Of a stretch of 45,468 nucleotides of DNA, positions 27,368 to 37,288 are shown in pieces (position 1 is the first letter of the stretch; each line of letters starts with the position of its first letter). The stretch comes from Phycisphaerae bacterium (GTDB lineage Bacteria > Planctomycetota > Phycisphaerae > Sedimentisphaerales > SM23-30). Below the pieces are notes generated by a model. The model worked only from the letters and a program-made list of their open reading frames with translations, had not been told where the DNA came from and made no database searches. The position numbers and the translations under genes are program-made. Location of the stretch: contig JAEIOG010000036.1 in the NCBI GenBank assembly GCA_016342495.1, positions 1-45,468 of the forward strand. Direction: 5' to 3'.

Positions 27368-27644
27368 AATTGAAATTCCAGCATCATATCACACATTTAC
27401 GAAGTTCAATGATAACCACTCGATCATCAAACTGAACGAAATGAAACATTGGCTGAATAATAATCAAAATCGAATAAAATACGATGACACTTTTTTGCTA
27501 TTCGTAAACAAACACTTTTTTTTTAATCTCTTACATATAAACGACTTAAGCATCTTACAAACACAAAATAATTACCCATTTTCGCATAAAACCCACATGC
27601 CATTTAAAGGCTTTAAACGCAGATATTTGAAAAAAATAATAACC

Positions 27645-27720
27645 AAAAACGGTCAATGAATAGTCCAAAATGGTACACAAATAATTCGTAAATGGTAAAG
27701 AAACGGTAAAAAACGGTAAA
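27645..27720. repeat. Phased array of five AAAYGGT boxes
   Basis: Boxes AAACGGTCAA, AAATGGTACA, AAATGGTAAA, AAACGGTAAA and AAACGGTAAA have their GGT at 27651, 27672, 27694, 27705 and 27715. The spacings are 21, 22, 11 and 10 nt, all close to whole helical turns. This suggests an operator array or curved DNA; which unit it serves is unknown, though unit 3 is nearest. Confidence 0.45.
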
Positions 27721-27769
27721 CTTCCAACACACTTACGATCATGATTGTCTGTAATTTCAACTGCTTAGG

Positions 27770-29209
27770 CTATTTCTTTTTGTTTTTCTTCTTCTTTTCC
27801 TTCTTGAGTTTTTTAGGTTCTTCTTGTATTCGAGCATTCACCTGATCAGCCGTTATCTCCGCCGATTTCGGATCTTCAACCGTCAAAGGCAAAACATCGT
27901 TAAACTTTTTCTGTTGAGCCTTTAACAAAGAGAGCATTTCATCGACTTTTTTCGAATACTTCCGATTTCCTACAAGGTTGTTCATTTCAAACGGATCCTT
28001 CTGGAGATCGAAGAGCTGTGTCATGTCGACCTGCGGATATCGTATCAGCTTCCAACGGTCTGTCCGCACTGATCGCTGAACATCTTTGTAAATACAGAAG
28101 ATCGCATCGCGTGCCTCTTGTCTTTTGCCAGTAATGACAGGCACCAGGCTTTGGCCGTCCAGTTTTTTAGGAGCATGCAATCCAGCCAGCTGACATACAG
28201 TCGGATAGATATCAAAGAGATATACCATTGCATCACTTTTACCTGCGGGTATACCCGGCCCCACAAAGCACAACGGCACATGCATTCCGCCGTTTTCATA
28301 AAGATTCTGTTTACCGAGCAAGCCGTGATCACCCAACGAAAGTCCGTTGTCAGAAGCAAATACGATAATAGTGTTATCCATCTGCCCTGCCTCTTCAAGA
28401 GCATCCATGATACGCCCAATCTGGTCGTCGGTATAAGTAATTGAAGCATAGTAGTTTGCGATCTTTTGGCGGACATCTTTTTTCGTACGCGGGTGAGGAA
28501 GCATTTTCTCATCACGAACTATCATCTCACCATTGTCGAACGGGTGCAGCGGTAAAAAGTTTGGCGACAACGGCATATCATCAGGGTCATACATTGCGTA
28601 ATATTTCTCAGGCGCAGGCTGAGGGTCATGCGGCGTAGCTGTCGCTAAGTAAAGGAAGAACGGTTTCTTTCCGGAATTGTCTTCGATAAACTTGATGGCA
28701 TTATCGGCATGTTCTTCGGTGCAATCTTCACGCCTGCGAATATCAATATCCTGATCAAACTGATGTGTGATAGACACCGGATGATTGCCCGACTTACCAG
28801 TTCGCATTGTAGCATAGCCTGAAGCATTCATAGCTGCCGGCCATGTGCGAATATCCGGGTTGTCCTGATCCGCCAATTCACCCTTTCGATACTGCTTGAT
28901 GTCAAATACAGATCTACCCGAAAGTGCCATTGTTCTGCTCGGCATACAGACAGCCCCGGAATTAGAACCCATGCAGTATGCACTTGTAAAAGCAAATCCA
29001 CGCTTATAAAGCTTGTCAATGTTCGGGGTCATAATCTTATCATTGCCAAGTGCACCGATGGTATCGGGCCGCTGGTCATCAGTGTAGATAAATATAACAT
29101 TAGGCTTTTTGGCACCTTTCGCCATTGCCGAAACAGACAACGTCGAAGCTGCAGCTGTCAAGCATGTCATTTTTATAAAGTTACGTCTTGAGAGATTGCT
29201 TTTTATCAT
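27770..29209 (-). CDS. Tat-exported sulfatase, iduronate-2-sulfatase-like branch
   Basis: A 479-residue sulfatase, the last gene of unit 4. The signal SRRNFIKMTCLTAAAS is Tat-like, with Ile in place of Leu. KKPNVIFIYTDDQRPDTIGALGN, then CMPSR at formylglycine Cys88, GKSGNHPV, YLATATPHDPQPAP and ASDNGLSLGDHGLLGKQNLYE follow. These recall the iduronate-2-sulfatase or choline-sulfatase-like branch (the GDHGLLGK block). The protein ends in one of the most extreme basic tails of the window (KLKKEKKKKNKKK). It is 34 nt behind a GH29 gene. The ribosome site is weak (AGAAAG). The natural substrate may be a 2-O-sulfated sugar by analogy, but nothing in the sequence proves this. Confidence 0.9.
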   Translation of the reverse strand: MIKSNLSRRNFIKMTCLTAAASTLSVSAMAKGAKKPNVIFIYTDDQRPDTIGALGNDKIMTPNIDKLYKRGFAFTSAYCMGSNSGAVCMPSRTMALSGRSVFDIKQYRKGELADQDNPDIRTWPAAMNASGYATMRTGKSGNHPVSITHQFDQDIDIRRREDCTEEHADNAIKFIEDNSGKKPFFLYLATATPHDPQPAPEKYYAMYDPDDMPLSPNFLPLHPFDNGEMIVRDEKMLPHPRTKKDVRQKIANYYASITYTDDQIGRIMDALEEAGQMDNTIIVFASDNGLSLGDHGLLGKQNLYENGGMHVPLCFVGPGIPAGKSDAMVYLFDIYPTVCQLAGLHAPKKLDGQSLVPVITGKRQEARDAIFCIYKDVQRSVRTDRWKLIRYPQVDMTQLFDLQKDPFEMNNLVGNRKYSKKVDEMLSLLKAQQKKFNDVLPLTVEDPKSAEITADQVNARIQEEPKKLKKEKKKKNKKK

Positions 29210-29243
29210 TTTTAGCTTTCTTTACTAAAAGATTTCAACCGAA

Positions 29244-30806
29244 TTATTCAGCTAATTTACCTTTTACTTGTATTTTTATTCCAACGGCATAGTCACAGTG
29301 CTTTTGCTTTGGCAGTACAACCGTTAATCCATTTTCATCACGCGACCACTTCAGTTTCTTCTTGGTATCCAGCATTGCAATTTTACTAATCTCATTTTTT
29401 GAGCTTATGACTTCATTGGTATTGAGTGATTTAATTATCAGCTTGGAATCTTTTGGCCAGTCCAGTGCGAAAGCGAATAGATCGTTGCCCTTCTTTGTAA
29501 AGCGAATGTCACCAGAATCCCCTTTGCCCTTAAAGTCCCACATGATCTTTGCGCCAGTATCATCAAGGAACTTTTCAACCGGTCCTTCTGTTTCGATCTT
29601 CCATCTGCGAGTACCGTAAATGCCTTCGCCATTTTGCTTTAACCATTTACCCATTTCCCGGAGTATATGCTGCTGCTCATCTGGAATGGAACCATCGCCT
29701 TTTGGAGAGATTGAAAGCATCAATGCTCCGCCACGGCTTACGCGATCAACAAATCCATCGACAATCTGATTTGCTGTGCGATAGTTAATATTATAGGTGT
29801 AGCACCATCCGCGAGTTGCGACATTCAAGTCATCAGCCCAATCGAAATCGACTTTTGGAGGACGGTTGCCGCCCTTCTCAAAATTCTTCAGACCAAAGTC
29901 GGGATGGAAATTTGATTTCTTATTAACCACTAACACCTCAGAACCTTTTTTATTCTGAGTATTATAGAAATACGAAAGCACATCAAGCGTAGGTGCTTCA
30001 TTTTCGCCCTTGCTGAATCCTCCGCCATCAAACCAAATCACGTCAGGCTGATAATTATCAATAACCTCTTTGATCTTGCTGGTCCATTGAGTAAGAAATT
30101 TCTGCTTAGACATAAGCTCTGGGTTCCAATATAAGTCAGCGTACTCAGGGTCGAAGATATCCCAGCCTTCCTTGCGGCCCTGTTCGAGGAGTTCCTTGTC
30201 CTTAGTATTGAACCAGCCATAGGTGCGGAAGTGGTGGAAGCAAGTAAGGATTTTAAAATCGGAGTCAGCCTTACGCAGAGAAGATACCAATTCGCCATAT
30301 ATATCTCGTTTAGGGCCGGTATCCATCGAATCCCAGCGGGTAAATTCACTGTCCCAGAGACAGTAACCATCGTGATGGACAACAGTAATACCTGCATATT
30401 TAGCACCGGAAGATGTGATAAGTTCGGCCCACTCGTCCGGATTGTACTTTTCGGCTTTGAACATTGGAATGAAATCTTTATACCCAAACTCCGACTGTTT
30501 GCCATATTTTTCGATATGATGATTAAAAACTTCCTCCCCGCGAGTCTGTTTATCATACATCAATCGGCCGTACCACTCAGTCTTAAAAGCCGGTATCGAA
30601 TAGATACCCCAGTGTCCATAGATACCAAATTTCGCATCAAGAAGCCATTCGGGCGTCTCATGCTGGTTTAGCGAATCCCAGGATGCTTCATACGTTGGAT
30701 ACTTGTTTGTCTTTCCTGCAGCATGAGTATAACTGCTGGCAAAGAGAGAGATTGATACTGTTAACAAAAGGATCAGTTTAGTGAAATTAAATTTCTGGTA
30801 TTTCAT
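29244..30806 (-). CDS. Alpha-L-fucosidase-like glycoside hydrolase (GH29)
   Basis: A 520-residue exported GH29 enzyme. A Sec signal (LILLLTVSISLFASSYTHA) precedes WLLDAKFGIYGHWGIYSI, VHHDGYCLWDS, GPKRDIYGE, TCFHHFRTYG and DVIWFDGGGF, with presumed nucleophile Asp260. The segment GGALMLSISPKGDGS and a C-terminal beta domain follow. It is very close in layout to the gene at 10496, including the EWYGRLMYD/YVKNLYGG insertion after the first strand, so the two may be duplicates with shifted specificity. It lies between the symporter (83-nt gap) and the terminal sulfatase (34-nt gap). AGGA sits 8 nt before the ATG. It would release fucose for the neighbouring transporter; the linkage is not predictable. 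Confidence 0.9.
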   Translation of the reverse strand: MKYQKFNFTKLILLLTVSISLFASSYTHAAGKTNKYPTYEASWDSLNQHETPEWLLDAKFGIYGHWGIYSIPAFKTEWYGRLMYDKQTRGEEVFNHHIEKYGKQSEFGYKDFIPMFKAEKYNPDEWAELITSSGAKYAGITVVHHDGYCLWDSEFTRWDSMDTGPKRDIYGELVSSLRKADSDFKILTCFHHFRTYGWFNTKDKELLEQGRKEGWDIFDPEYADLYWNPELMSKQKFLTQWTSKIKEVIDNYQPDVIWFDGGGFSKGENEAPTLDVLSYFYNTQNKKGSEVLVVNKKSNFHPDFGLKNFEKGGNRPPKVDFDWADDLNVATRGWCYTYNINYRTANQIVDGFVDRVSRGGALMLSISPKGDGSIPDEQQHILREMGKWLKQNGEGIYGTRRWKIETEGPVEKFLDDTGAKIMWDFKGKGDSGDIRFTKKGNDLFAFALDWPKDSKLIIKSLNTNEVISSKNEISKIAMLDTKKKLKWSRDENGLTVVLPKQKHCDYAVGIKIQVKGKLAE

Positions 30807-30889
30807 TTACAATTTCCTAAAAAAAATTACATAACGTTAACCTTTAATAATCCCGGTAATTTCGTTTCGGGCTTTTGTTTTCATTTTTA

Positions 30890-32596
30890 CTATTCAGTTA
30901 CAACAGCAGAAATATCATCGCTCTGCAGCTCCTGGTTGGACGTATTCTTTCCAATTCCAATTGGCGAGAAGAAGAACAGAACCGCAAACCAGATTATCAG
31001 CAGCGTAGATAAGAACAGGCGGTATTTGATTTTTTGTGATTTACTCATTGGCATCACATCGCGAGACTGGCGAACGTACTCGGCCTTTTCTTCATCCTCT
31101 TTTGTATGCTTAACGAATTTGCAGCCAAGCAGCATCACGACCGCACAGATGATCGTATTAACAAATCCCAGGTTAAGCTTATTGTTAAAGTATGGATGAA
31201 CGCTCTGTCGCAAAGACTCCATTTGCGGGAATCTAAGGAATATAAAAGCGGCAAAGCCGAGGAACAGCCCAACCATAAGTGTCAGGAATGCGGCTCGGGC
31301 ATTGGCCTTCTTATAGCCCAGGCCAAATATTACGCAGATAAACACTGGCGGAGCCAAAAGTGCCCAGATATAAAGCAGATAATCGAAAAGACCCTTAAAA
31401 TGACGAATCGACGGTGCAACTATTATGCACAAAACCAGCAGTGTAAACATGATTATTCGGCCACTACGCAGGAGAGCTTTGTCGCTGGCGTTCTTTTTTA
31501 TCTTAGCGAAAAAGTCATAGTTGATCAGCGAGCCGCATGAACACAGCCCCGAATCTACGCTGGACATGATAGCTGCGAGCAATCCGGCAAGGCAGACACC
31601 CATAAGTCCCTTAGGCATTACGTCCGTCAAAAGAGCGACGTATGCCGAATCGCCCTGCGGGACAACGAGAGTGCCCATTGTCACCAGTTTGGCGGCGATG
31701 ACACCCGGAGTTGCGATGATGAACAAGGCGAGAACCTTAAGGAACCCGCCGAAGATCGCGCCCATCTTGGCATTGTAAAGATCATTTGCAGCAAGGGCAC
31801 GCTGGACATAGTCCTGGTTGGTGCAGTGGCCGTGAACGCCCAGAACGAATGTTCCAGTGATCATCGGCAACCATCCGAAATCATGGTCCCATGGCTGGAC
31901 AAGATCCCACATGCTTCTTCCGGTTTCGACAGATGTAAATGCTAGTGCCTCGGAGATGCTCCCGACTTTCATTACACCGAATACAAGCAGCAAAACGCCG
32001 CCCATAACGAGGACGCACATCTCGATGAAGTTGCAGATCATCACGGCTTTTAGGCCGCCAAGCAGAGTATATGTCCCTGCTGCTGCACCCATAAGGATTA
32101 CGGCTGTCCAAAAGAGTTCGTTTGAATGCTGGCTGACATCCCAGCCGAGCAAATGCGTAAGAACCATTGCGCCTGCGTATAGCGAAGCGGCTAGATTGGC
32201 AAGAACTACCATCATCAGGTTAATGAATGAAACAATGGTGCGGCAGCCTGGGCTGAAACGTTTTTCAAAAAACTCCGGTGAAGTAGTAAGATTCATACCC
32301 ATATAAGTCTGTATAAAGAAAATGGCCAGGAACATAAAACACATCGCACCAACCATCTGAAAGCCTCCGGCGATGATACCTACCGTAAAAGCCAGGCCAG
32401 CTTGACCGACGAACTGCTGGCTGGAGATGTTCGTAGCAAAAAGTGACGCACCGATCATGGGCCACTTCATAGAACGGCCTGCGAGGAAGAATTCCTTTCC
32501 ACCTTTTGCCTGCCTTCGTGATATCCACAGCCCCAGGCAAATTATGCCTGCAAAGTATGAAGCTATCACTATCATGTCCAATAAATGAATCTTCAT
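30890..32596 (-). CDS. Sodium:solute symporter (SSS/SLC5 family), putative sugar importer
   Basis: A 568-residue inner-membrane protein with about 13-14 hydrophobic segments. The N-terminus has FLAGRSMKWPMIGASLFATN (residues 37-56), the typical first conserved block of SGLT-type symporters, and GGLKAVMICNFIEMCVLVMGG is the other family hallmark. It is predicted to couple sodium entry to uptake of a small solute, here most likely L-fucose or another released sugar. It is the only transporter in the window and lies directly between a GH29 and a GH141-like gene, with 70-83 nt gaps. AAGGA precedes the ATG by 6 nt. The position supports a sugar substrate, but SSS members also carry sialate, amino acids or other solutes. 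Confidence 0.93.
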   Translation of the reverse strand: MKIHLLDMIVIASYFAGIICLGLWISRRQAKGGKEFFLAGRSMKWPMIGASLFATNISSQQFVGQAGLAFTVGIIAGGFQMVGAMCFMFLAIFFIQTYMGMNLTTSPEFFEKRFSPGCRTIVSFINLMMVVLANLAASLYAGAMVLTHLLGWDVSQHSNELFWTAVILMGAAAGTYTLLGGLKAVMICNFIEMCVLVMGGVLLLVFGVMKVGSISEALAFTSVETGRSMWDLVQPWDHDFGWLPMITGTFVLGVHGHCTNQDYVQRALAANDLYNAKMGAIFGGFLKVLALFIIATPGVIAAKLVTMGTLVVPQGDSAYVALLTDVMPKGLMGVCLAGLLAAIMSSVDSGLCSCGSLINYDFFAKIKKNASDKALLRSGRIIMFTLLVLCIIVAPSIRHFKGLFDYLLYIWALLAPPVFICVIFGLGYKKANARAAFLTLMVGLFLGFAAFIFLRFPQMESLRQSVHPYFNNKLNLGFVNTIICAVVMLLGCKFVKHTKEDEEKAEYVRQSRDVMPMSKSQKIKYRLFLSTLLIIWFAVLFFFSPIGIGKNTSNQELQSDDISAVVTE

Positions 32597-32666
32597 TGCT
32601 TTTCCTTGCTTAAGTCCCTAAAACTTTATCTTCTTCGAAATCAAATTACACTCATTTGATTAACAG

Positions 32667-34940
32667 CTAATCAGTCAAACTTCCCAAAGCGTCGATCCCT
32701 ATTGTTTCGGCAAAGCCTTCTTTCCGCAAACGCTCAAATGACGGTTCGTCAAGCAATCCGATCTTAGAAACATCGATCTCCTTGATTCCAAGTGTATTAG
32801 CAGGTGAACCTTGCTTAAATCGCAAGTCGCCATTTTCCAGATCAACGAACATCGGGTCTGCAAACAAACCGTTTTCCTCGTGCCCAAGCGTCTTAACCAT
32901 GCTGACGAATTCTTCGCCTGCTCTAACATTATCCGAGTAAAACAAGTTATAATCGGGCCTGGCAAGCTTTAGTAAAGGCTTAAGGTCTTTGGCGCTTTTC
33001 AAAATAATGTCATGAACATTCGTATTGTAAAAGAACACATCGCCGCCCTTGCCATACATAATATTCCGCCCAACCTTCGAGCCGACAGCGGTTTCGGGGC
33101 GAATAGCTACCCCGCCGCCAATAATAATATTATTGGTCGTATAATTTGTGTGCTTAATTTTTATTCCGCGACCAAATATAATATTTTCGGTAATGGTTGA
33201 GTGTTCCTGATCATCATCAAAACGAATTTCATTAGATGCTTTAAGCGTTTTATAAATTAGGTTACGACGAGCAATATTATCGTCACCGGCACACGAAAAG
33301 TATATCGCGTTTCCATCACCAAGCTCTTCCATAACATTATGAAACTCGTTGTCCTGAATGAGATTGTTTTTAGAATGAGCAAATTTTAATGCCTCCACAG
33401 CTGTCTTTGGCTCACCAACTTCATCCCAGCGAATAAGGGGCATGTTTTCGCGAATATTTCTCGGTATCTTATAGCCCTTCCACTTGATCGGGTCCATGAC
33501 GCCAAAGAAACGCGGTCTCACCCCGCTCAAAACAACTGCGTCATAGGGAATGTCGTGGACGTAGTTGTTCAGTATCTTATTATCTCCGCTTTGCCATATA
33601 AAAAACGCCGGGCCATGCAAATAAAACTGCGAAATATCATGAATATGATTATCTTGGACGAGATGCCCTTTGTTAACATCCTTATTGCCGGGCCCATACC
33701 CGCAAAGCAGGATCGCCGTACCGCCAATATTGAAAATCTCATTACCGCTGATCTCGATATTCTGCCCATAAAGATCTACACGAATCCCACCGCCTGCTGC
33801 GTTTCGTATTACACAATCTTTTATAGCACAATCTCTTGCACCTCTTAGCCGAACAACAGCGTTATCTTTGTCAAACATATCCCAATCATGCTGGATACCC
33901 CTGTCTTGACTAGTCCACACGTCCCTATCACCGCATGTAAAGATAAGCCCCTCAAAGATCAAACCGCTAACGGGAATATCTCCCTCGACCGTCTCGACAT
34001 TTTCACCTTCTACAAGCAATAACTCCCGAAGCTTCGGAGCAACGATATCGTTCCCAATAACACCATCGGCAGGCCAATAGTATACTTTGCCTTCCTGAGT
34101 ATTGAGGACCCATTCGCCCGGCTCATCCAGATAGTCGATTACATTCTCTACCCAGCACGATTCCGTCAAATCATTGACGACTACTTCGCATAAGCGGTAA
34201 GTGCCCTCGACTGTCGTTCTGGCTATATGTCTTTTCTCATTGACAGAAGCAAGCGTCAGATAGTTGACCAGCCATTGATGAGTAGGCCTGATCAAAATCT
34301 CAATATCCTCAAGATTTTCCCAATCTTTTATTACATCACCGGGAAATTCGAGTGTGTCCTTTTCAGTCCATCGTGTTGCAAGGAACGGTTCAGGGCAAAT
34401 ACCTGTCGGTACAAATCCTTTTGAGCGTGCTCTTGGTAAAGTTTGCTCGCCGTCATAGAGAACATGGAATCGCCAGTTACCGCCTTTTGTCTCGGGAACA
34501 TCAGCGACCCAGACATTTCCCTTTGCAGCATTGGCAAGGCCTGCGGGAAATTGAGTAAGTTTCTTCCAGCCGGAAATTTTCGCTGCCGAACTAATGATCG
34601 GCTCCTGCCCGAAAGCGGCCTTGTAAGTAACCGTAAATTCATCACCAGCTGAATCTTCAAGACCAAAACGCAATGTTTCATCAATAATGTATGTTCCGCC
34701 AGCTAAGACGACCTCTACATCGCCTTTTAGCCCCTCGGCGATCAACCCTCTTACAGCATCACGTGCCTCTGTAATGGTCGCAAACGGGGTGTCTTCGCTG
34801 CCGTCGCCGGAAAAACTAATATCTGGAGAAACGTAAAAGCGGCTTACCTCTGAGGCATCTGTTTCGATATGCCTCACTTTGCAACCAGTGAAAACCAAGG
34901 CTGCGATCAATACAAAAGCAGTAACTTTTATGACTTTCAT
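32667..34940 (-). CDS. GH141-like right-handed beta-helix lipoprotein
   Basis: A 757-residue putative lipoprotein. The signal VIKVTAFVLIAALVFTGCK has a plausible lipobox with Cys20. FYVSPDISFSGDGSEDTPFATITEARDAV and GGTYIIDETLRFGLEDSAG, then IISSAAKISGWKKL and WVADVP, match the usual opening of GH141-type proteins, whose characterised members include alpha-L-fucosidase and xylanase. A run of beta-helix rungs with Asn and Ile ladders follows to about residue 720. It has no dockerin, FN3 or DNRLRE module. The frame extends to 35057 and would overlap the previous gene, but ATG at 34940 has AGAGAG nearby and starts the signal. It neighbours the symporter. The GH141 call comes from recalled motif layout; a profile search would settle it. 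Confidence 0.75.
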   Translation of the reverse strand: MKVIKVTAFVLIAALVFTGCKVRHIETDASEVSRFYVSPDISFSGDGSEDTPFATITEARDAVRGLIAEGLKGDVEVVLAGGTYIIDETLRFGLEDSAGDEFTVTYKAAFGQEPIISSAAKISGWKKLTQFPAGLANAAKGNVWVADVPETKGGNWRFHVLYDGEQTLPRARSKGFVPTGICPEPFLATRWTEKDTLEFPGDVIKDWENLEDIEILIRPTHQWLVNYLTLASVNEKRHIARTTVEGTYRLCEVVVNDLTESCWVENVIDYLDEPGEWVLNTQEGKVYYWPADGVIGNDIVAPKLRELLLVEGENVETVEGDIPVSGLIFEGLIFTCGDRDVWTSQDRGIQHDWDMFDKDNAVVRLRGARDCAIKDCVIRNAAGGGIRVDLYGQNIEISGNEIFNIGGTAILLCGYGPGNKDVNKGHLVQDNHIHDISQFYLHGPAFFIWQSGDNKILNNYVHDIPYDAVVLSGVRPRFFGVMDPIKWKGYKIPRNIRENMPLIRWDEVGEPKTAVEALKFAHSKNNLIQDNEFHNVMEELGDGNAIYFSCAGDDNIARRNLIYKTLKASNEIRFDDDQEHSTITENIIFGRGIKIKHTNYTTNNIIIGGGVAIRPETAVGSKVGRNIMYGKGGDVFFYNTNVHDIILKSAKDLKPLLKLARPDYNLFYSDNVRAGEEFVSMVKTLGHEENGLFADPMFVDLENGDLRFKQGSPANTLGIKEIDVSKIGLLDEPSFERLRKEGFAETIGIDALGSLTD

Positions 34941-35016
34941 AAACACTCTCTTTTCGTAGATCGACATTCCTTTAATCCCTGATTGACTGTAATATCTAAA
35001 CCGATTGATTTTGTAG

Positions 35017-37206
35017 TTACTTAGAATTCCCATTAACCGTAAATGACCAAACATCACCTTTGACGACCTTGCCGTGAACTACGGCATCAATTCGCCAATA
35101 ATACTTTTTGCCTGGCTTAAGCTTGCCAGGGTTAAAAATATTAATATTACCTTCAGTGCTGCCCTTGAACTCGGGAGATTCTTTCATAGCATCCGTGACC
35201 GCCTGCTCATCAGTTGCAAAATAAATATCATGCGATGTAGCCTTATAAGCGCCAAGCCACATCAGATCGGCATCTGCTTTTGCCGTCTCTGTTCCATTAG
35301 GGGGAATTGCGACAGAAGCCTTAGAAACCTTCCTGCCAGGTATCCAATATTTCGCATCGCCATACTCATACGGGCCAATGTCTAGGGACTTGCCCATATA
35401 GCCCCCCTCGTAAACCTTAATAGAAGCCCCGGCATCAACAAGTTCTGACTTTGCTTTTGGGCGAAAATCCAGATTGTCCGGATCGCGAAGCTGTGTGCGA
35501 ATACCCCTGCCTTTGAAGTTTGCCGCCCAGTTATGATCAACAACGCCCGGGACGGGATAGTCCTTGCCGGGCTTTGTCCTGTGACCGGATAAATTACCTG
35601 CAATATTATTCCGTGTAACCGTTTCAAAATTTCTGCCATTGGTTTCAACGTCACTGGATGGGATCAGATCGTTTCGCTGGCAATCAAAAGTAAGATTATT
35701 GTAAATATAGTGCTTATCGCCTTTAAAGAATGTCCTGTCTACAGCCCAGGCAACGTTGTGATGAGCTCGTGCACTTTCGCCCCATGGCGAACCTGGGACA
35801 TTGGAATTATCGAAACGAAGACCAATTTTCACACTATCATGAACCCAGTTAAAAGAGGTCTCGGATCTGTCCTGCTGCTTAACGCTTATCTGGATAAGGG
35901 CTCCGTCATTCTGCAAATAACCCGTCCGAGAAATATCGTTGAGCTGAATAAGGTTACGAACACCAGCCTTGAACATTTCGCTGGCACCTGTTGTATGAAT
36001 TGTATTTCTGCGTAAGACAAGTCTCGGGGCATCGACCATCTTCAGTGTCCACCCCCCTGCATAAGTACAGCTGTAGTCAATGCTATGAATATAGTTATTC
36101 TCTATGACGTTCTCGCAGCCATTCATCTCTATCGCAGGCCCGTCAGCATACTCGATTACGCAATCGCGTATAGTATTGTAGGCCATGTCAAACTCTTCAT
36201 CCATCACCATCTTCGTAACATCCATAGGGCTGATATCACGGAGCATTCGTTTACTATAACTAGGATACAAAAGATTGCAATTTACGACAGTTATATTATC
36301 GCATCCATCAAATCTAAATGTAGTGGCAAATAAGTCAATCCCAATAATTTTAACATAAGAGCAATTAGTGCCGTCAAATGCATAGGATCGACGTTTGCCT
36401 TTGATCTTCAGGTCTTGCGGCTTCTTGCCATCAGGCGGCCAGAGATAGAGCATTTTTTCTTTCGGCTCGTAAAACCATTCACCTTCAACATCAAGCAGTC
36501 CTAGTTTTCCCTCAAGAAAATAACCATGCTTGTAAGCGGGATACGTGCCATGGTGCTGCTTTGCTGTACTTGTATCAAATTTAAAATTATCGCTGCCAGC
36601 CTTATGTTCGGTAACGAATGATTTGTATGTTCTAAATGATCCCGAATTAACAATAACTATTCCGCCATTTTCAAGACTGAAATCGAAATCCTTGAGCTCG
36701 ATATTATACTGATGCCCAAACTCGCTCCTGCCTTTTTCAGGCCACATCATAGATTTTGTCTTGTCCCAGACAGAACCGTCATCCCAGTTGCCGTTTGGCC
36801 AGCGTGCAGAAGACATGCTTTTGCCGTCAACAAAAAGCTGCCAAATATCTTCGGAAAGTTTGGCTTTATAGATACCGTCGCGGTACCTTTGCCATTTAAC
36901 GTCAAGAACATCGGACCCGTCGAAAATGACTTCTTCCCCCTTATAAGATTTGAAAACAATTTTCTCTTCCGCCTTACCTTTAAGCCCATTTAACATAACG
37001 TTTTCTGTATAGCGGCCCTTGCGTATACAGCAAACATCACCAGGAGCAAGAACCTCCGTTGCTTTCTGGAGTGTTCTAAATGGATGCTTCTTATTGCCGG
37101 AAGCACTGTCATCTCCTTCAAGAGAAACATAATAGTTTCTGGCCACTGCAACAGTGCAAAGTTGCAGTGCAAATAGGATAACTGACAGTCTCTGGTTTTT
37201 ACTCAC
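35017..37206 (-). CDS. Right-handed beta-helix protein with FN3-like tail
   Basis: A 729-residue exported relative of the giant beta-helix proteins of unit 3 that lacks the DNRLRE, Ig and dockerin-like modules. It has a Sec signal (SVILFALQLCTVAVA), NYYVSLEGDDSASG, the motif DIWQLFVD...ARWPN (about 116-136), a beta-helix to about 620, then an FN3-like module (about 639-729; LMWLGAYKATSHDIYFATD, YYWRIDAV). The frame has no ATG before the signal, so the start is a GTG at 37206, with AAGG 10 nt upstream. It is 82 nt behind the interrupted fucosidase. Its compact layout makes it the best candidate for the core enzyme of this family. Without a dockerin it would be free or periplasmic. Function unassigned. 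Confidence 0.82.
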   Translation of the reverse strand: MSKNQRLSVILFALQLCTVAVARNYYVSLEGDDSASGNKKHPFRTLQKATEVLAPGDVCCIRKGRYTENVMLNGLKGKAEEKIVFKSYKGEEVIFDGSDVLDVKWQRYRDGIYKAKLSEDIWQLFVDGKSMSSARWPNGNWDDGSVWDKTKSMMWPEKGRSEFGHQYNIELKDFDFSLENGGIVIVNSGSFRTYKSFVTEHKAGSDNFKFDTSTAKQHHGTYPAYKHGYFLEGKLGLLDVEGEWFYEPKEKMLYLWPPDGKKPQDLKIKGKRRSYAFDGTNCSYVKIIGIDLFATTFRFDGCDNITVVNCNLLYPSYSKRMLRDISPMDVTKMVMDEEFDMAYNTIRDCVIEYADGPAIEMNGCENVIENNYIHSIDYSCTYAGGWTLKMVDAPRLVLRRNTIHTTGASEMFKAGVRNLIQLNDISRTGYLQNDGALIQISVKQQDRSETSFNWVHDSVKIGLRFDNSNVPGSPWGESARAHHNVAWAVDRTFFKGDKHYIYNNLTFDCQRNDLIPSSDVETNGRNFETVTRNNIAGNLSGHRTKPGKDYPVPGVVDHNWAANFKGRGIRTQLRDPDNLDFRPKAKSELVDAGASIKVYEGGYMGKSLDIGPYEYGDAKYWIPGRKVSKASVAIPPNGTETAKADADLMWLGAYKATSHDIYFATDEQAVTDAMKESPEFKGSTEGNINIFNPGKLKPGKKYYWRIDAVVHGKVVKGDVWSFTVNGNSK

Positions 37207-37288
37207 AATAATTAAGCCTTATTAAAATGAACCGTAAAACTTTACAAGAGCATACAAACCTTACTAAAACAAAAAATCACTAACGGCA

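Larger units (their letters stand above)
27154..27769. other. 616-nt intergenic region between units 3 and 4
   Basis: AT-rich and without a convincing gene. From left to right it holds a probable 5' leader (27154-27300) with a small hairpin GCCT-TTC-AGGC near 27273-27286, a TATAAT box, shared element copy B, an unexplained AT-rich stretch (27368-27640), and a phased array of AAAYGGT boxes (27645-27720). No clear terminator follows the sulfatase stop at 27770. Confidence 0.6.

Noticed and set aside
27360-27659. 99-codon plus-strand frame in the large intergenic gap
   Set aside because: It begins with TTG inside shared element B, has no ribosome site, and encodes an AT-driven Asn/Lys/Phe-rich sequence with no recognisable fold.
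27645-27720. CRISPR array or iteron origin
   Set aside because: The boxes are only about 10 bp, with 10-22 nt spacing and no unique spacers of constant length. No rep or cas gene is nearby.
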